A stretch of 64,000 bases of DNA from Coptis chinensis (lineage: Eukaryota; Streptophyta; Magnoliopsida; Ranunculales; Ranunculaceae): contig CM027378.1 of the NCBI GenBank assembly GCA_015680905.1, positions 9,405,001 to 9,469,000 on the forward strand, written 5' to 3'. Position 1 is the stretch's first letter. Every line of letters starts with the position of its first letter. Positions 46,529 through 55,386 of the stretch are shown here, in pieces. The notes below the pieces were generated by a model, which did no database searches, had not been told where the DNA came from, and worked only from the letters and a program-made list of their open reading frames with translations. A program made the translations under genes and the position numbers.

Positions 46529-46931
46529 ATGATGAACTGCTCACTAAATTAGACCATATGTTTGATTTTAATGGGGAGTTGATGGCTCATGGAAAAAATT
46601 GGCAAGTTATCTACACTGATAATGAAGGAGATACGATGTTCGTGGGAGATGGCCCTTGGCAGTAATTACTCATTTTTTTTCTTTATATTTTTTACTACGA
46701 AATTAAAGCAAAAGTTGCATTTATGTTCAATCTCTCCCATTATTTGTCTACAGGGAATTCTGTAGCATGGTTCGCAAGATCTTCATCTACACAAGGGAAG
46801 AACAGAAAATGAACCCAGGGACTTTGAACTCAAAGGTTGACGAAAATCCTGTGATTGCAGAGGAAATAACAAGGGCTAAGGAAACTATTTCATTGCCGGT
46901 GCCCTCTGCAACTAGTCCTGAGAACTGCTAA
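46528..46931 (+). pseudogene. ARF2: Captured ARF2-like auxin response factor C-terminus (PB1 domain)
   Basis: Two exons, 46528-46661 and 46754-46931, with a GT-AG intron at the position usual for ARF genes. The first reads NDELLTKLDHMFDFNGELMA and VIYTDNEGDTMFVGDGPWQ; the second EFCSMVRKIFIYTREEQKMN, PGTLNSK, and a native-looking stop after SPENC. This is the C-terminal PB1 domain (acidic OPCA motif DNEGD...GD) of ARF2, through which ARFs and Aux/IAA proteins pair. The DNA-binding B3 domain is absent. Both exons are open, so an isolated PB1 peptide could be encoded if fused to an upstream frame. Confidence 0.9.
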
Positions 46932-47054
46932 GCTTCTCTCACATGGCTAGCTTGGTTAGTAAGTTGTTGGGATCCTTTCACATGACAATGTCGATGATTT
47001 AACAGTCTATGGAAGGGATAATTAGTGGTTGTGTGGTTTGAACTCCTGCTTCAG

Positions 47055-47192
47055 GTGATGAACTTAAGGAGTCAGATTGCAAAGGTCAAGTGGATTATGT
47101 GCTTCCATCGTCAGAGGAAGAAGTTGAACCCTCGAAGTTGAGTGAGTCATTGTCCGTAATAGAAGAAGAAGATTTCCCTATCTGTCTTGAAG
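47055..47192 (+). pseudogene. Captured RING-type E3 ligase fragment (one exon)
   Basis: Exon bordered by tcag and a GT donor. It reads YVLPSSEEEVEPSKLSESLS and then EEEDFPICLEG, resembling the acidic stretch and first RING residues (CPICLEE) of a group of small plant RING E3 ligases. The first zinc-binding Cys is Phe here and the rest of the RING is absent, so it cannot bind E2. The assignment rests on a short match. Confidence 0.45.
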
Positions 47193-47818
47193 GTACCATT
47201 CTTATTTCTAGATTAAGTAGACTTCCACTGCCCTTTTCATTTTTATTTGGTCTTTGTAGTATTGGGTTTGCATGTGCTCTATTAGTTGGTACTCTACACT
47301 GGTACACAGCATATAAATGATCATTCAAGACGGCAACTCTTCAGTTGAAAGGCTCTACGTAACGAATGCAACTATGTTTCCATATTGTGATCGCAGCTCG
47401 ATAAGGGAGGGTTTTGCATTTGGTAGCATGGGTCAGACTGCGGATACCTTTAAAATGCCTTATTACATATTCCTCCTAGAGGTTGTTTACTTGCTTTGGA
47501 GTAAAGTGGTTTTCAACAGAAACTAAAGCTAGACGTTAGAATTATTGACATATATCGTTCTCATGGTATTGCATTATATTTCCCTTGACACATTTTTTTT
47601 TATCAAATACTCATTTTCGTATTCTTTTTACAATCAAGGAAGCCTAAACTATAAGCAAATATTGCAGATAAATGTACAAAATGTTTGCGATCCTTGGTAT
47701 GTTTTATCAGATAATTTCTTTTTTTTTATCGGTCAATGTTATGTCTGTAGTAAATTGCCAATTAGTACGTTTTTTTTTTCCTTATTGATTTATCCATCTT
47801 CTTAAACTACTTTTAAGA
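47193..47818. other. CACTA internal, intron-like
   Basis: T-rich, intron-like sequence between the RING and DSE1 fragments. The open frame at 47317-47526 could include exon sequence (FGSMGQTADTF) from an unknown gene, but I recognise no family. Confidence 0.35.
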
Positions 47819-48051
47819 CTTTGTGCCTACTGAAGGAACACAATATATAGCTATAGCTGGAGAGAAATCTTCTGGGGTGAGTACATAAATCTAATGATTT
47901 CGGCGTTTTGATTGCTCGTATTATTACCTTATATTACTATTTGATGGATATCCAAAGGTTGAGATTTGGGATCTCAATAGTGCAGAGCGGCTAGCACGAT
48001 TACCTCAGTCTTGCAATGGAAGCTCCTTGGATCATGGTACAAAGGCAAGAG
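47819..48051 (+). pseudogene. DSE1: Captured DSE1-like WD40 protein, two exons
   Basis: Exons 47819-47875 (PTEGTQYIAIAGEKSSG) and 47958-48051 ([25 protein letters not shown]) separated by an intron with AG border. They match the middle of the plant WD40 protein DECREASED SIZE EXCLUSION LIMIT 1 (GNB1L-like), which affects plasmodesmatal transport. The next exon of the same gene is at 50096-50161, and the exon phase (AGA G / GG ATG) fits, so the SEUSS fragment sits inside this gene's intron. Recognised from memory of the family; a search should confirm it. Confidence 0.7.
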
Positions 48052-48689
48052 GTTTGTGTTTATGCTTATACCATTTTTTACTATTTATGTAGCCCTTCTC
48101 ACAATTGGTTACCAATATACTCAACAGTTATGCTGCATATCGAACATTCAACTCCTTCTATTTATACACATGATGAATTTGCTTTTCCCATTTGCGTATG
48201 TCATTGAATCATGGCAGACATGTAAACCACATTCATCGTAGAGTAGATTTTGGCATATGTTCATTTTGATACTCAGTATTGGCCATGGGGCAGTAGTTTA
48301 ACTGCTCTAAACTGCATTTTGATGATTCTAATCTATTCTTCGTTGGTGGTTTTGTAAGTCTTATTTTTGTATAATATGCCTGGCCATTGTAGTGAATTAT
48401 CTGTAATGGGTTTGTGCCTTTGTCGCATAATTTCTCTTTGCATTTCAGTACTTGCAGTTTAATTGTATCTATAACGCTGTTTTCATTAACAGAAATAATG
48501 AGAAGAAAAAAAAGAAAAGAAAAACAGCATTGCTTTTTGATTACCAGTCCACATCTTGTTTTAAATGATAAACATCGGTTGACTTCATTCTAGTGTCCAT
48601 ATCTAGTAGTGCATCTTTATTTAAGTAAATATTTGCTATTCAGTGATTAGTTATTTTCTATGCATAATTATGATACTGAATGCATAATT

Positions 48690-49889
48690 ATGATACTGAA
48701 TCTTACATGCGATTACCTACTTCACCTATGTCATTCTCTTCCAATAACATCAGCATTTCAGGTTCTTCAGTGATGGATGGATCGTCTATAGTGCAACAAG
48801 GCTCTCATCAGGATCAGAGTCCTCAGCAAGGTCAAAAGAGGCAACATGGGGCTTCTACAGCTTCCTCTCAGCTGGCATCACGAACAGGTCAAGTTTCATT
48901 TCTAAATGGCCAGGTCCCCAGCTCCTCAAATCTAGAGGTGAACTATTTGACTCAAATATAGAAAAAGCCTAGATTAGACATCAAGTAGGAAGATATTTTC
49001 CAACAGCAGGTCATGCAGCAGCTGCTTCAGAGACAGGACACAATCCCCAAATTCAAGCCTTAATTTAGCAGTAGAGACTTTTACAGTGGCATCAACAACA
49101 GTCGCAACAGATTTTGCAATCTATGCCATAGATGCAACGAGTGCAATTGCAACAACAGTAGCAACAACAACAACAGCAGCAACAACTGAGGCAGCAAATG
49201 CAACAACAAGGTCTGCAATCTGTATATGGAGTTAAGCGCCCCTATGAGAGTGGTGTATGTGCTTGCTGATTAATGCAGTACATTTATCATCAACGCCATC
49301 GCCCTCCTGTAAGTTACCTGTACATTGATCTTAAGCATACTGTTTCTCTGCTCCTTTACCAACTTTTCAATCTTTGCCAAGTCAAAACTTTTTATATGGT
49401 GTTTTTTTTATATATGTTGCTTGGTGAATTCACGTAAAAAATTCTTCATTCAGTTACACAAGTAATCTCTATTTGTGTGCTCTTTCCTTTGTAGGAGAAT
49501 ACAATTGTTTATTGGAGGAAATTTGTAGCAGAATATTTCTCCCCTCGTGCCAAGAAAATGTCGTGTTTATCTTTATATGATAATGTTGGACAACATGCGC
49601 TAGGGGTATTCCCTCAGGCAATGAAGGTTAGTTTTATTGGCCAGTGTCATATCATTGAAGTTAATGACATCAAAGACCTCTCGGTCATTTGTTCAAGAAA
49701 ATCATTTGAACGTGTAAATTTTCATGCGAATATGTTCACTGTATAGATCATCACAATACCGATTTTTTTTTTCTCTTTGGTATCCTATCTTACTCATTCT
49801 ATTTTGTGTTACCTCATGAACTATATCATGTTTGTTTCAGGATGCATGGCATTGCGACATCTGTGGTTCTAAATCAGGAATGGGGTTCG
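48690..49889 (+). pseudogene. SEU: Captured SEUSS-like co-regulator fragment
   Basis: Three exons. The first (about 48690-49308) reads SPMSFSSNNISISGSSVMDG, GSHQDQSPQQGQKRQHGAS, KKPRLDIK, a Gln-rich stretch (49085-49215) and LMQYIYHQRHRPP. The second (49495-49626) reads NTIVYWRKFVAEYFSPRAKK and CLSLYDNVGQHALGVFPQA. The third (49841-49889) reads DAWHCDICGSKSGMGF. This is the Gln-rich region and the start of the Ldb1-like domain of SEUSS, the partner of LEUNIG in transcriptional repression. A frameshift near 49050 and six TAG codons at Gln positions (48959, 48986, 49066, 49072, 49129, 49159) break it. An (ATT)n run follows at 49903-49927. Confidence 0.93.
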
Positions 49890-50095
49890 GTAAGACTATT
49901 AATATTATTATTATTATTATTATTATTGTTTATTTATTTTTTAAATTAAATTGCAAAGTTTGATCATTTTCGTATCATGCTAGAGTCTCCAACCCATCCG
50001 TCAATTATTGTCTTTATAAGCTTATGAGTTTATAATTGTGTTTTGCTACTTTTTTTTTTTGCATTAGTTGACTTTACCTTGTGATGTTATGGCAG

Positions 50096-50161
50096 GGATG
50101 TGCATGGCTATTCAGGCTTTTGTACCATCTGAATCTTAGGGGTTTTTGAATGTTTTGGCTG
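50096..50161 (+). pseudogene. DSE1: Captured DSE1-like WD40 protein, later exon
   Basis: Exon after ggcag reading GMCMAIQAFVPSES, stop, GFLNVLAG. It continues the protein of 47958-48051 in phase. The TAG at 50137 replaces the Gln of the family (SESQGF). About 2 kb of SEUSS-bearing sequence separates it from its neighbour exon. Confidence 0.7.
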
Positions 50162-50435
50162 GGTTTGTTCTAAAATATTTTGTCCGTTACATATCAGCAA
50201 TATTATTAGTATGTTTATTCTGTTCTGCATTTGCAAATACTACTCTTTTATTAGTATGTGTGACTTTTATATGTTTTTTTTGCTTAGGGAGCATTGTTTC
50301 ACTCACACAAGATTAATTTGTTTGAACTAGTTCTAACTTAGTTGTTTTTAATTAATCCTAGTTTTTTTTTTCTTTTAAGGCATTCAGATTGTGACTTCAT
50401 TTTTTTGTAACTAAGAATTAAATTGACCTTTACAG

Positions 50436-50870
50436 AGGAAAACACGTACACCTTCCAGTAGCCTCAAGTGTATTCTGCTCATCTTGAAGGAAACATTGAC
50501 GCAGCTTAGCAAGCATACTTCGTCTTTGGGATTTGAAACTGGATTGTGAGCAACAATTTATATATGATGTACTAACTAGTGATACGAATTTGTGTGTCTT
50601 ATTTGAGTTGCAGGTACTTGAAGAGTAGCCTTGGGACTCTTGAAAAAGATGTTGAGAGGAGATTCAATTATGCTCCAAGTAGAGAAGATATCAAGAATGT
50701 CATACTTAGAGACCATAAATATAGCCATAAGTCCTGACCCAGTTTATTAAAGTTTCGGTGGATGCTCATGAAAAGGTTAAGGCTAGAGTTCTAAAAAGCT
50801 AGGACTTCAAATCATTTCCGAAAGTATTCGAGTGCATGGCAATGATAAAACGTAACGGAGAAGCATGCAC
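50436..50870 (+). pseudogene. Unidentified captured coding fragment
   Basis: Coding-like sequence on plus in at least two exons. 50436-50547 reads in one frame VYSAHLEGNIDAA, stop, QAYFVFGI. 50613-50742 reads LEKDVERRFNYAPSREDIKN then VILRDHKYS; after a one-base shift it continues FIKVSVDAHEKVKARVLK, DFKSFPKVFECMAMIKRNGE to about 50870. The amino-acid composition and residual frame suggest a real protein, but I do not recognise the family. It would be a sixth captured gene. Confidence 0.45.
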
Positions 50871-51027
50871 GAGGTGAATTTTTATTAGGAAATATTTGGA
50901 AATTCATATTTATATTGAGCTTGGATAGTAAATTCTACAATTTTTTTTTTTTACTTGTATGAATATTAATCTCTTTATCATCTGTTTTTCAGTAAAGGAA
51001 TACTGATTGGGAATATGTGTCTTCTTA

Positions 51028-51379
51028 TGCCACGGCTTTTATCCCTTGTAAATTTTGAATGCTACGGCTTCTACCACAGCCCTCATTAGTGGAACTAGCA
51101 ACGGCTTATGCCACGGTCGCCCTCTGTAGAAATTGCTATGGCTGTTGCCACGGCCATTAGCACTAGCAATTGCTACGGCTATTCCCACGGACCTTATCAG
51201 TGGCAAGTTGCAACGGCTTGAGCTGTCGGGTGGACCGTCGCATGTACCCACAGTCTTATGCTGTAGCTAAACCTTTAGCGACAAGTCAAAACCCCACGGT
51301 CTTGCATCAGTCAATATCCTTAGCAAAAGAGCTTTACCACGGACTTGGGTCATGGCTAAAAGTCTGCTTTCTTGTAGTG
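51028..51379 (-). repeat. CACTA right terminus with subterminal repeats
   Basis: About a dozen imperfect units of gccacggct / gctacggct type occupy 51028-51350, ending with cttgtagtg, the inverted CACTA terminus, and the duplication cat. Such arrays are the binding sites for the TNPA-type protein in CACTA elements. Confidence 0.85.
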
Positions 51380-51382
51380 CAT

Positions 51383-51860
51383 GCCCAACCGTTCGAGCAT
51401 TTCCCTGTTTTATGTTACAAAAAAGGTCCACTGAAAAAGCAATCGGATTGTGGGCTTTTTAATAATTAAACAACTTTGCCTTCAAAAGCTCAAAATATAA
51501 AAGTAAACTAACATTAAAACTAATCTAATAGATTAACTAGTTTAGATAGATCATCTAGATTAACTAGAGCTAAACTTTGTTAAAGTGTTGATTACCATGT
51601 TGATTCAAAGTGTGTGAGCGTATGATTCACGACTCACCTCGCACACTTAAACTTCTCAAGGCAATAAAAACTCTAATCTCTTGGTAAGTTTAGAACTTAA
51701 ACCAAGTGTTCACTCATGTTCATCCACATAATCAATCAGAAACTCATTTTTTTTCTTTGTTTTTTGTTTTTTTATTTTACTTTTATTTTTTTATTTTTTA
51801 TTTATTTTTTATTTATTTAAGTGGAAATTTTATTGATACTGATAAGGAATTTTACAAATA
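51383..51860. other. Gypsy leader remainder and T-rich tract
   Basis: Continuation of the gypsy leader interrupted by the CACTA. 51747-51830 is very T-rich, reading as a poly(A)-like tail of the minus-strand fragment that follows. Confidence 0.4.
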
Positions 51861-51861
51861 A

Positions 51862-52149
51862 TTAGGTCAAGCGTGCAACAAGCTGCGCCGCAAGTCCTTT
51901 CTGAATAGCAAATCTTATTATTCTAAAAACAAACTCATTAGAACCAGTTGTCATAACGTTACTGTCCATAACTTTCTGAAGTCTCTTGAGAAGCTCAACA
52001 GACTGTTGTTCCAAGAAACCGAAATTGTCGAAACTAAACGGAATGAAACAATGTTGGTTAGCCGTGCAAGCTCCCTCATGCTTCTCCATATTCCCTGTCG
52101 CTGCTCTCTTAGCTGCTTCTCCCACCTCAAAGGCTCCATTCCCTACCAA
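51862..52149 (-). pseudogene. Retroelement-associated ORF fragment, class uncertain
   Basis: A 95-residue minus-strand frame with HCFIPFSFDNFGFLEQQSVE and IIRFAIQKGLAAQLVARLT. I associate the pattern FVPFAFDTFGFL ... FAIQKGLAAQLVARLP with a dispersed plant retroelement protein C-terminus, but cannot name the class. A T-rich tract at 51747-51830 on its 3' side suggests an integrated poly(A)-tailed copy. Confidence 0.4.
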
Positions 52150-52446
52150 CAGAGAGGCTCAACAAACTGTTTTTTATTTTTTTAATCTATCTATACAAAC
52201 AAGGTCCACTGATTTATATTACTCTATTACAAAATCCAGATCTGTAGATCAACTAAACATTACAAAACAACTGAACTATGAAAAAACGGGATGCTGGTCT
52301 GCTAAGGTGGCTGGGCGGTCGCGCTCCAAGGGTGGCTCGGTCGCCCATCTGGTTCTGACCAATTTCAACCGGCTTCTGTCAGCAGCTTCAGTCCATCTCT
52401 ATCCGTCGAATTTTGAACCTAGATTTGCAAAAAAAAGTAACTCAAT

Positions 52447-52476
52447 AATGAAAAATAAAAAAAAAAAAAAAAAAAA

Positions 52477-52510
<34 letters not shown>

Positions 52511-52520
52511 AACAAGAAAT
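52447..52520 (+). repeat. Poly(A) followed by (AAC)n microsatellite
   Basis: A run of about 32 A followed by about eleven AAC units. The open frame running through it (51986-52522) is an artefact of the repeat. Confidence 0.85.
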
Positions 52521-52581
52521 GAAATGGTGAGAGTGATACTTCCCTCCTTAAATGCTTAACCAAAGTTCATGCTCCTCCAAT

Positions 52582-52598
52582 CCATGACGGCGGCGCCA
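52582..52598 (-). other. Gypsy primer-binding site
   Basis: The minus strand just inside the 5' LTR reads TGGCGCCGCCGTCATGG; TGGCGCCG is the common start of the Ty3/gypsy leader in plants. Confidence 0.65.
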
Positions 52599-52600
52599 TT

Positions 52601-53702
52601 TGAAGTAGTTTTAGTTATGAGTATTTCAAAGTTGTTGATGTGGTTCACCATAAATTGTTTGGAGCTTGAATGATAGGGACTTTTGGAAGAAAAGAAGGTA
52701 GTTTTCTTTAGTTTAGAACTTGTATTGGTTAACTTTATTTGTATTAAACAAACTTGAAAGAGCATACGTTGTTTAAGTGATTGAAAGAACACAAACTTGA
52801 AAGAAATGAATTGAAATGATTGATTGATTGAAGAACATAAAGTAAATAATAAGATTGAAAATGAAGAACAAAAAGTAAAGGGCTTTTTAGACTTTGGTCC
52901 TACGCGTAGTTGGTTTGTTAGACTTAGGTGCAGAAAAGCTTGAATATTATACTTTAGTTCTAATTTTGTTTGTTCACCGTTAGGTTGACTAACAGTCAAC
53001 GTGGTCAATCTGCTTACATACGACTGAGTTGACTGTTAGTCAGTGAACAAACAAAACTAGGACTAAAGTCTAATATTCAAGCTTTTCTAGACCAAAGTCT
53101 AATAAACCAACTATACGTAGGACCAAAGTCTAAAAAACCCAAAAGTAAATGACTTGAATGAAAAATGAGTAGAAAATAAATCCCACATGACATTAGAATA
53201 AGTCTAGGTGCATTCTCTCTCCCTAACTTTTAGTTCGTATACCCCTACTTTATGCAAATGACTGATTTGCTCTCTTCCATTACATTTGAGACACCTCACC
53301 ATTTGCTTTATGCTTTTGTTTTTTCCTTTTGCTTTTTCATTTCTTATTGATCAAGATAGGTGTGAGAGAAAACCTTCTTTTGTGTTAAGGACATCTATCT
53401 CTGGTATTTTGAGTTGAGGACTTGACTTTTAGCTCTTTGGTTATGAGTCCTTGACTTTTTACCTTTGACCTATGACTTTAGCTTTTTCAGCACTTTTTCA
53501 TAGTAGCTTCGAGTCTTCATAATAAGTGTAGCTAGATAAGACTCCTTTTGGTGCTAAGACGCAGCTTTTATGATAAGTGGCTGGAATTGCACTGTAACCT
53601 GAAAAATGCAATAAAAGCTATGAGTTGTCTTTTTATTATGCGTAAGAAGGAATGTAATGCAGTAATGTAAGGGTAATAAAACGCATATTTAGAAGTTGAT
53701 CA
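52601..53702 (-). repeat. Gypsy 5' LTR with a nested MITE
   Basis: Aligns with 23276-24126 from tgaagtag to tgatca, except for 270 bp at 52880-53149 that is a MITE and its duplication. Confidence 0.75.
52880..53140. mobile_element. 261-bp MULE-type foldback MITE
   Basis: Perfect 9-bp duplication aaaagtaaa (52871-52879 and 53141-53149). Arms are near-perfect inverted repeats of about 120 bp: the left starts gggctttttagactttggtc, the right (inverted) gggttttttagactttggtc. The matching LTR copy near 23565 has a single caaaagtaaatgac, the empty site, which proves insertion. Confidence 0.95.
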
Positions 53703-54023
53703 ACTACCAATCTAATCTATCTGAGTAAGACTAACTAGATATTCCAAAAGAACCTTGCTGTGGGAGTTTGCTAACAATATATTTCCAAGAACAACAATAT
53801 GAAAACATGAATGAAAATTTATTTCTCTTTCATTAACTCCATCTTGCACTATATAAGCTGTATACATCTCTAAATGACTCAGTTTGATACTGCCGTTATA
53901 AATCTTACATTTCGTTAAAAAAGGTAAATATTTGACAGCCTTATCAGCCTTATCAAATAACCCATATTTCGAATCAAAAGCTACGTACAATCTTTCCTCT
54001 CCAACACGTAACCCTATAAGCAT
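53703..54023 (-). pseudogene. Plant mobile domain (PMD) pseudogene, N-terminal part
   Basis: Frame 54023-53712 ends FHIVVLGNILLANSHSKVLL, then EYLVSLTQID, stop, IGS, and stops at the gypsy LTR. In PMD proteins a segment of the form LLG.TLF...S...YL..L.D.D precedes the YxWGxA core, and that core is found in frame at 23275 beyond the other LTR. The upstream portion (GEERLYVAFDSKYGLFDKAD) I cannot match to PMD and may be a fusion or another gene. Confidence 0.6.
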
Positions 54024-54860
54024 CTCTCTTCAATCTTTTGCCACATGTTACTGATTTGCACAAATTCTGTGGGATAGAACCACATAACAAAACCTCCACA
54101 ACATGGCTACAAAACAATGCTGATAAACATTGTAGAACTGTAAATTCAGTAACATGTATGCATTAGACTCTGCCACTTTCCTGAACGCTAAGTTTACCAC
54201 CTTGAATTATTTTGTAGAAAAAAAACAAAGCAAAAAATTACTTCCTCGTGTCCAATCCATAAGACAAGGTCTTTACAAACCGAAGCTTCAACTTATCTAC
54301 TAAACAAACAAAGTTCCAAAGACACAAAGAACAAGCCGGGTTCGATTCGATGTCAGATTGTGATGTGGTCCTCTTGAAATCAATCTTGTCGACTTTCACC
54401 TCTCCGTCAATGAGTTCATCTAATGAACCTGTTAGTAATAAAATCCATCACTTGAGTCCATAAAACCACGAGAATTTCAAACTCAGAACAATGTTTCCGA
54501 ATCGACTCGACAAGCATTTCAAACTCGACTCGACAAAGCATTTCAAGTCTGTACAAAGTGGCTTGAGCGTTTTCTTCTAGAAGCATGACAAAAGGTGGTT
54601 CCACACTTGCATCACCAACACATATGAATGAGCAAGGAAGAACCTGATCTGAAATATAAGAAACTGAAGGCAGTTGTGTATGTGGAGAATTGAGAATAGT
54701 AGTCCTAGAGAAATAGACAAGAAAATCACTAGCAAATAAAAATTGGACATCACTAATAGAAGTGCTTGTTTCCTATCTAGAGCCTAGAAGGCAACATTAG
54801 ATACTATCCAATGGACATAATGATGCAATAGAACACAACCCTCGACATAGTTCTACTTAA
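54024..54860. other. Possible unidentified minus-strand coding remnant
   Basis: A minus-strand frame at 54604-54416 (CRVEFEMLVESIRKHCSEFE, VLWTQVMDFITN) and, in another frame at about 54420-54310, SLDELIDGEVKVDKIDFKRT look protein-like but match nothing I know. Their closeness to the PMD N-terminal part suggests they could be upstream exons of the same locus. Confidence 0.3.
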
Positions 54861-54930
54861 AACTCTGACAGAGTTCACCGAATATGCTAGTTCACCGAAC
54901 TCTGACAGAGTTCACCGAATATGCTAGTTC
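54861..54930. repeat. 33-bp tandem duplication
   Basis: aactctgacagagttcaccg followed by aatatgctagttc occurs at 54861 and again at 54898. A second short pair, caaacttcaatcttgt, is at about 54980 and 55024. Confidence 0.85.
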
Positions 54931-55091
54931 CAAACTGATAATCCAGCAGTTTACTCATTATTGTTACTTTACGACATACTTCAAACTTCAATCTTGTTAC
55001 TTTAAGGTTGAAGTAAACACCATTCAAACTTCAATCTTGTCTTTAAAAACTAGCTCCTCCTCCTACTTACTACCTTTAGAAACAAGGAGTC

Positions 55092-55386
55092 ATGGTTACA
55101 GATTCAAGTAGTCCTAAAAACCCCGGTAATACTATCAAGTTTCTAATCAGCTATGGTGGCAAAATACTTCCCCATTTCACTGATGGTAAACTCCGATATC
55201 ACGGAGGTGAAACTCGTGTTGTTACAATTGAGCGTTCAATAACGTTTATGGAGTTGTTGATTAAATTGGGTGAATTGAATGGTTCGCCGAGAAGTTTTGC
55301 GTTGTCAATTGGCAGATGAAGATTTAGATGCAATGATTTTAATTCAGTTGTTACTGATGAAGATTTATCAAATATTATTGAATAAT
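55092..55386 (+). pseudogene. PB1-domain protein, frameshifted
   Basis: Starts at ATG 55092 and reads KFLISYGGKILPHFTDGKLR, then YHGGETRVVTIERSITFMEL, the start of a PB1 domain as in the plant PB1-only and PB1-kinase families (Lys in the basic cluster, YGGKI..R..DG.LRY.GG). After ELNGSP the frame shifts by one (LRCQLADEDLDAM in the next frame), then shifts back to VVTDEDLSNIIE, the acidic OPCA-like end, stopping at 55384. Two compensating indels therefore wreck only about 25 residues. Family role: protein pairing. Confidence 0.8.

Larger units (their letters stand above)
32883..51379 (+). mobile_element. Giant CACTA (En/Spm) transposon with multiple captured host gene fragments
   Basis: Left end cattacaagaaaa (CACTA with one C-to-T change) and right end, inverted, cactacaagaaag match the classic plant CACTA termini, and the inner bases still pair (cctttagccacgg and cttttagccatga). 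The 3-bp target duplication cat is intact (32880-32882 and 51380-51382). Subterminal repeats crowd the right end. Inside are a deleted CACTA transposase gene (34667-36690), a Transposase_24-like gene (37131-38869), a nested Copia (40331-45836), and plus-strand exon fragments of GTE, ARF2, RING, DSE1-like and SEUSS genes. Without the Copia the element is about 13 kb. Confidence 0.9.
23276..53702 (-). mobile_element. Gypsy LTR element (about 10 kb net) hosting CACTA and MULE insertions
   Basis: Two direct repeats with TG...CA ends bound this region and read as 3' LTR (23276-24126) and 5' LTR (52601-53702, enlarged by a MITE) of a minus-strand element. Next to the 5' LTR the minus strand reads TGGCGCCGCCGTCATGG, a Ty3/gypsy-type primer-binding site. 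Next to the 3' LTR is TTTAGGGGTGG, a polypurine tract. Between them are gag (32226-31145) and a plant-transposon-protein ORF (27168-26461); no reverse transcriptase or integrase was seen, so it is non-autonomous. Subtracting the CACTA, the Pack-MULE and the MITE leaves about 10 kb. The PMD frame is continuous across the outer flanks, with a 3-base overlap (AGT) rather than a clean 5-bp duplication. Lineage looks Athila/Tat-like; this is tentative. Confidence 0.7.

Noticed and set aside
46528-46931. Genuine ARF gene at this locus
   Set aside because: Only the C-terminal PB1 exons are present, fused to GTE sequence and inside CACTA ends.
51986-52522. 178-residue plus-strand open frame
   Set aside because: Shadow of the minus-strand retroelement fragment at its start and of the poly(A)/(AAC)n repeat at its end.
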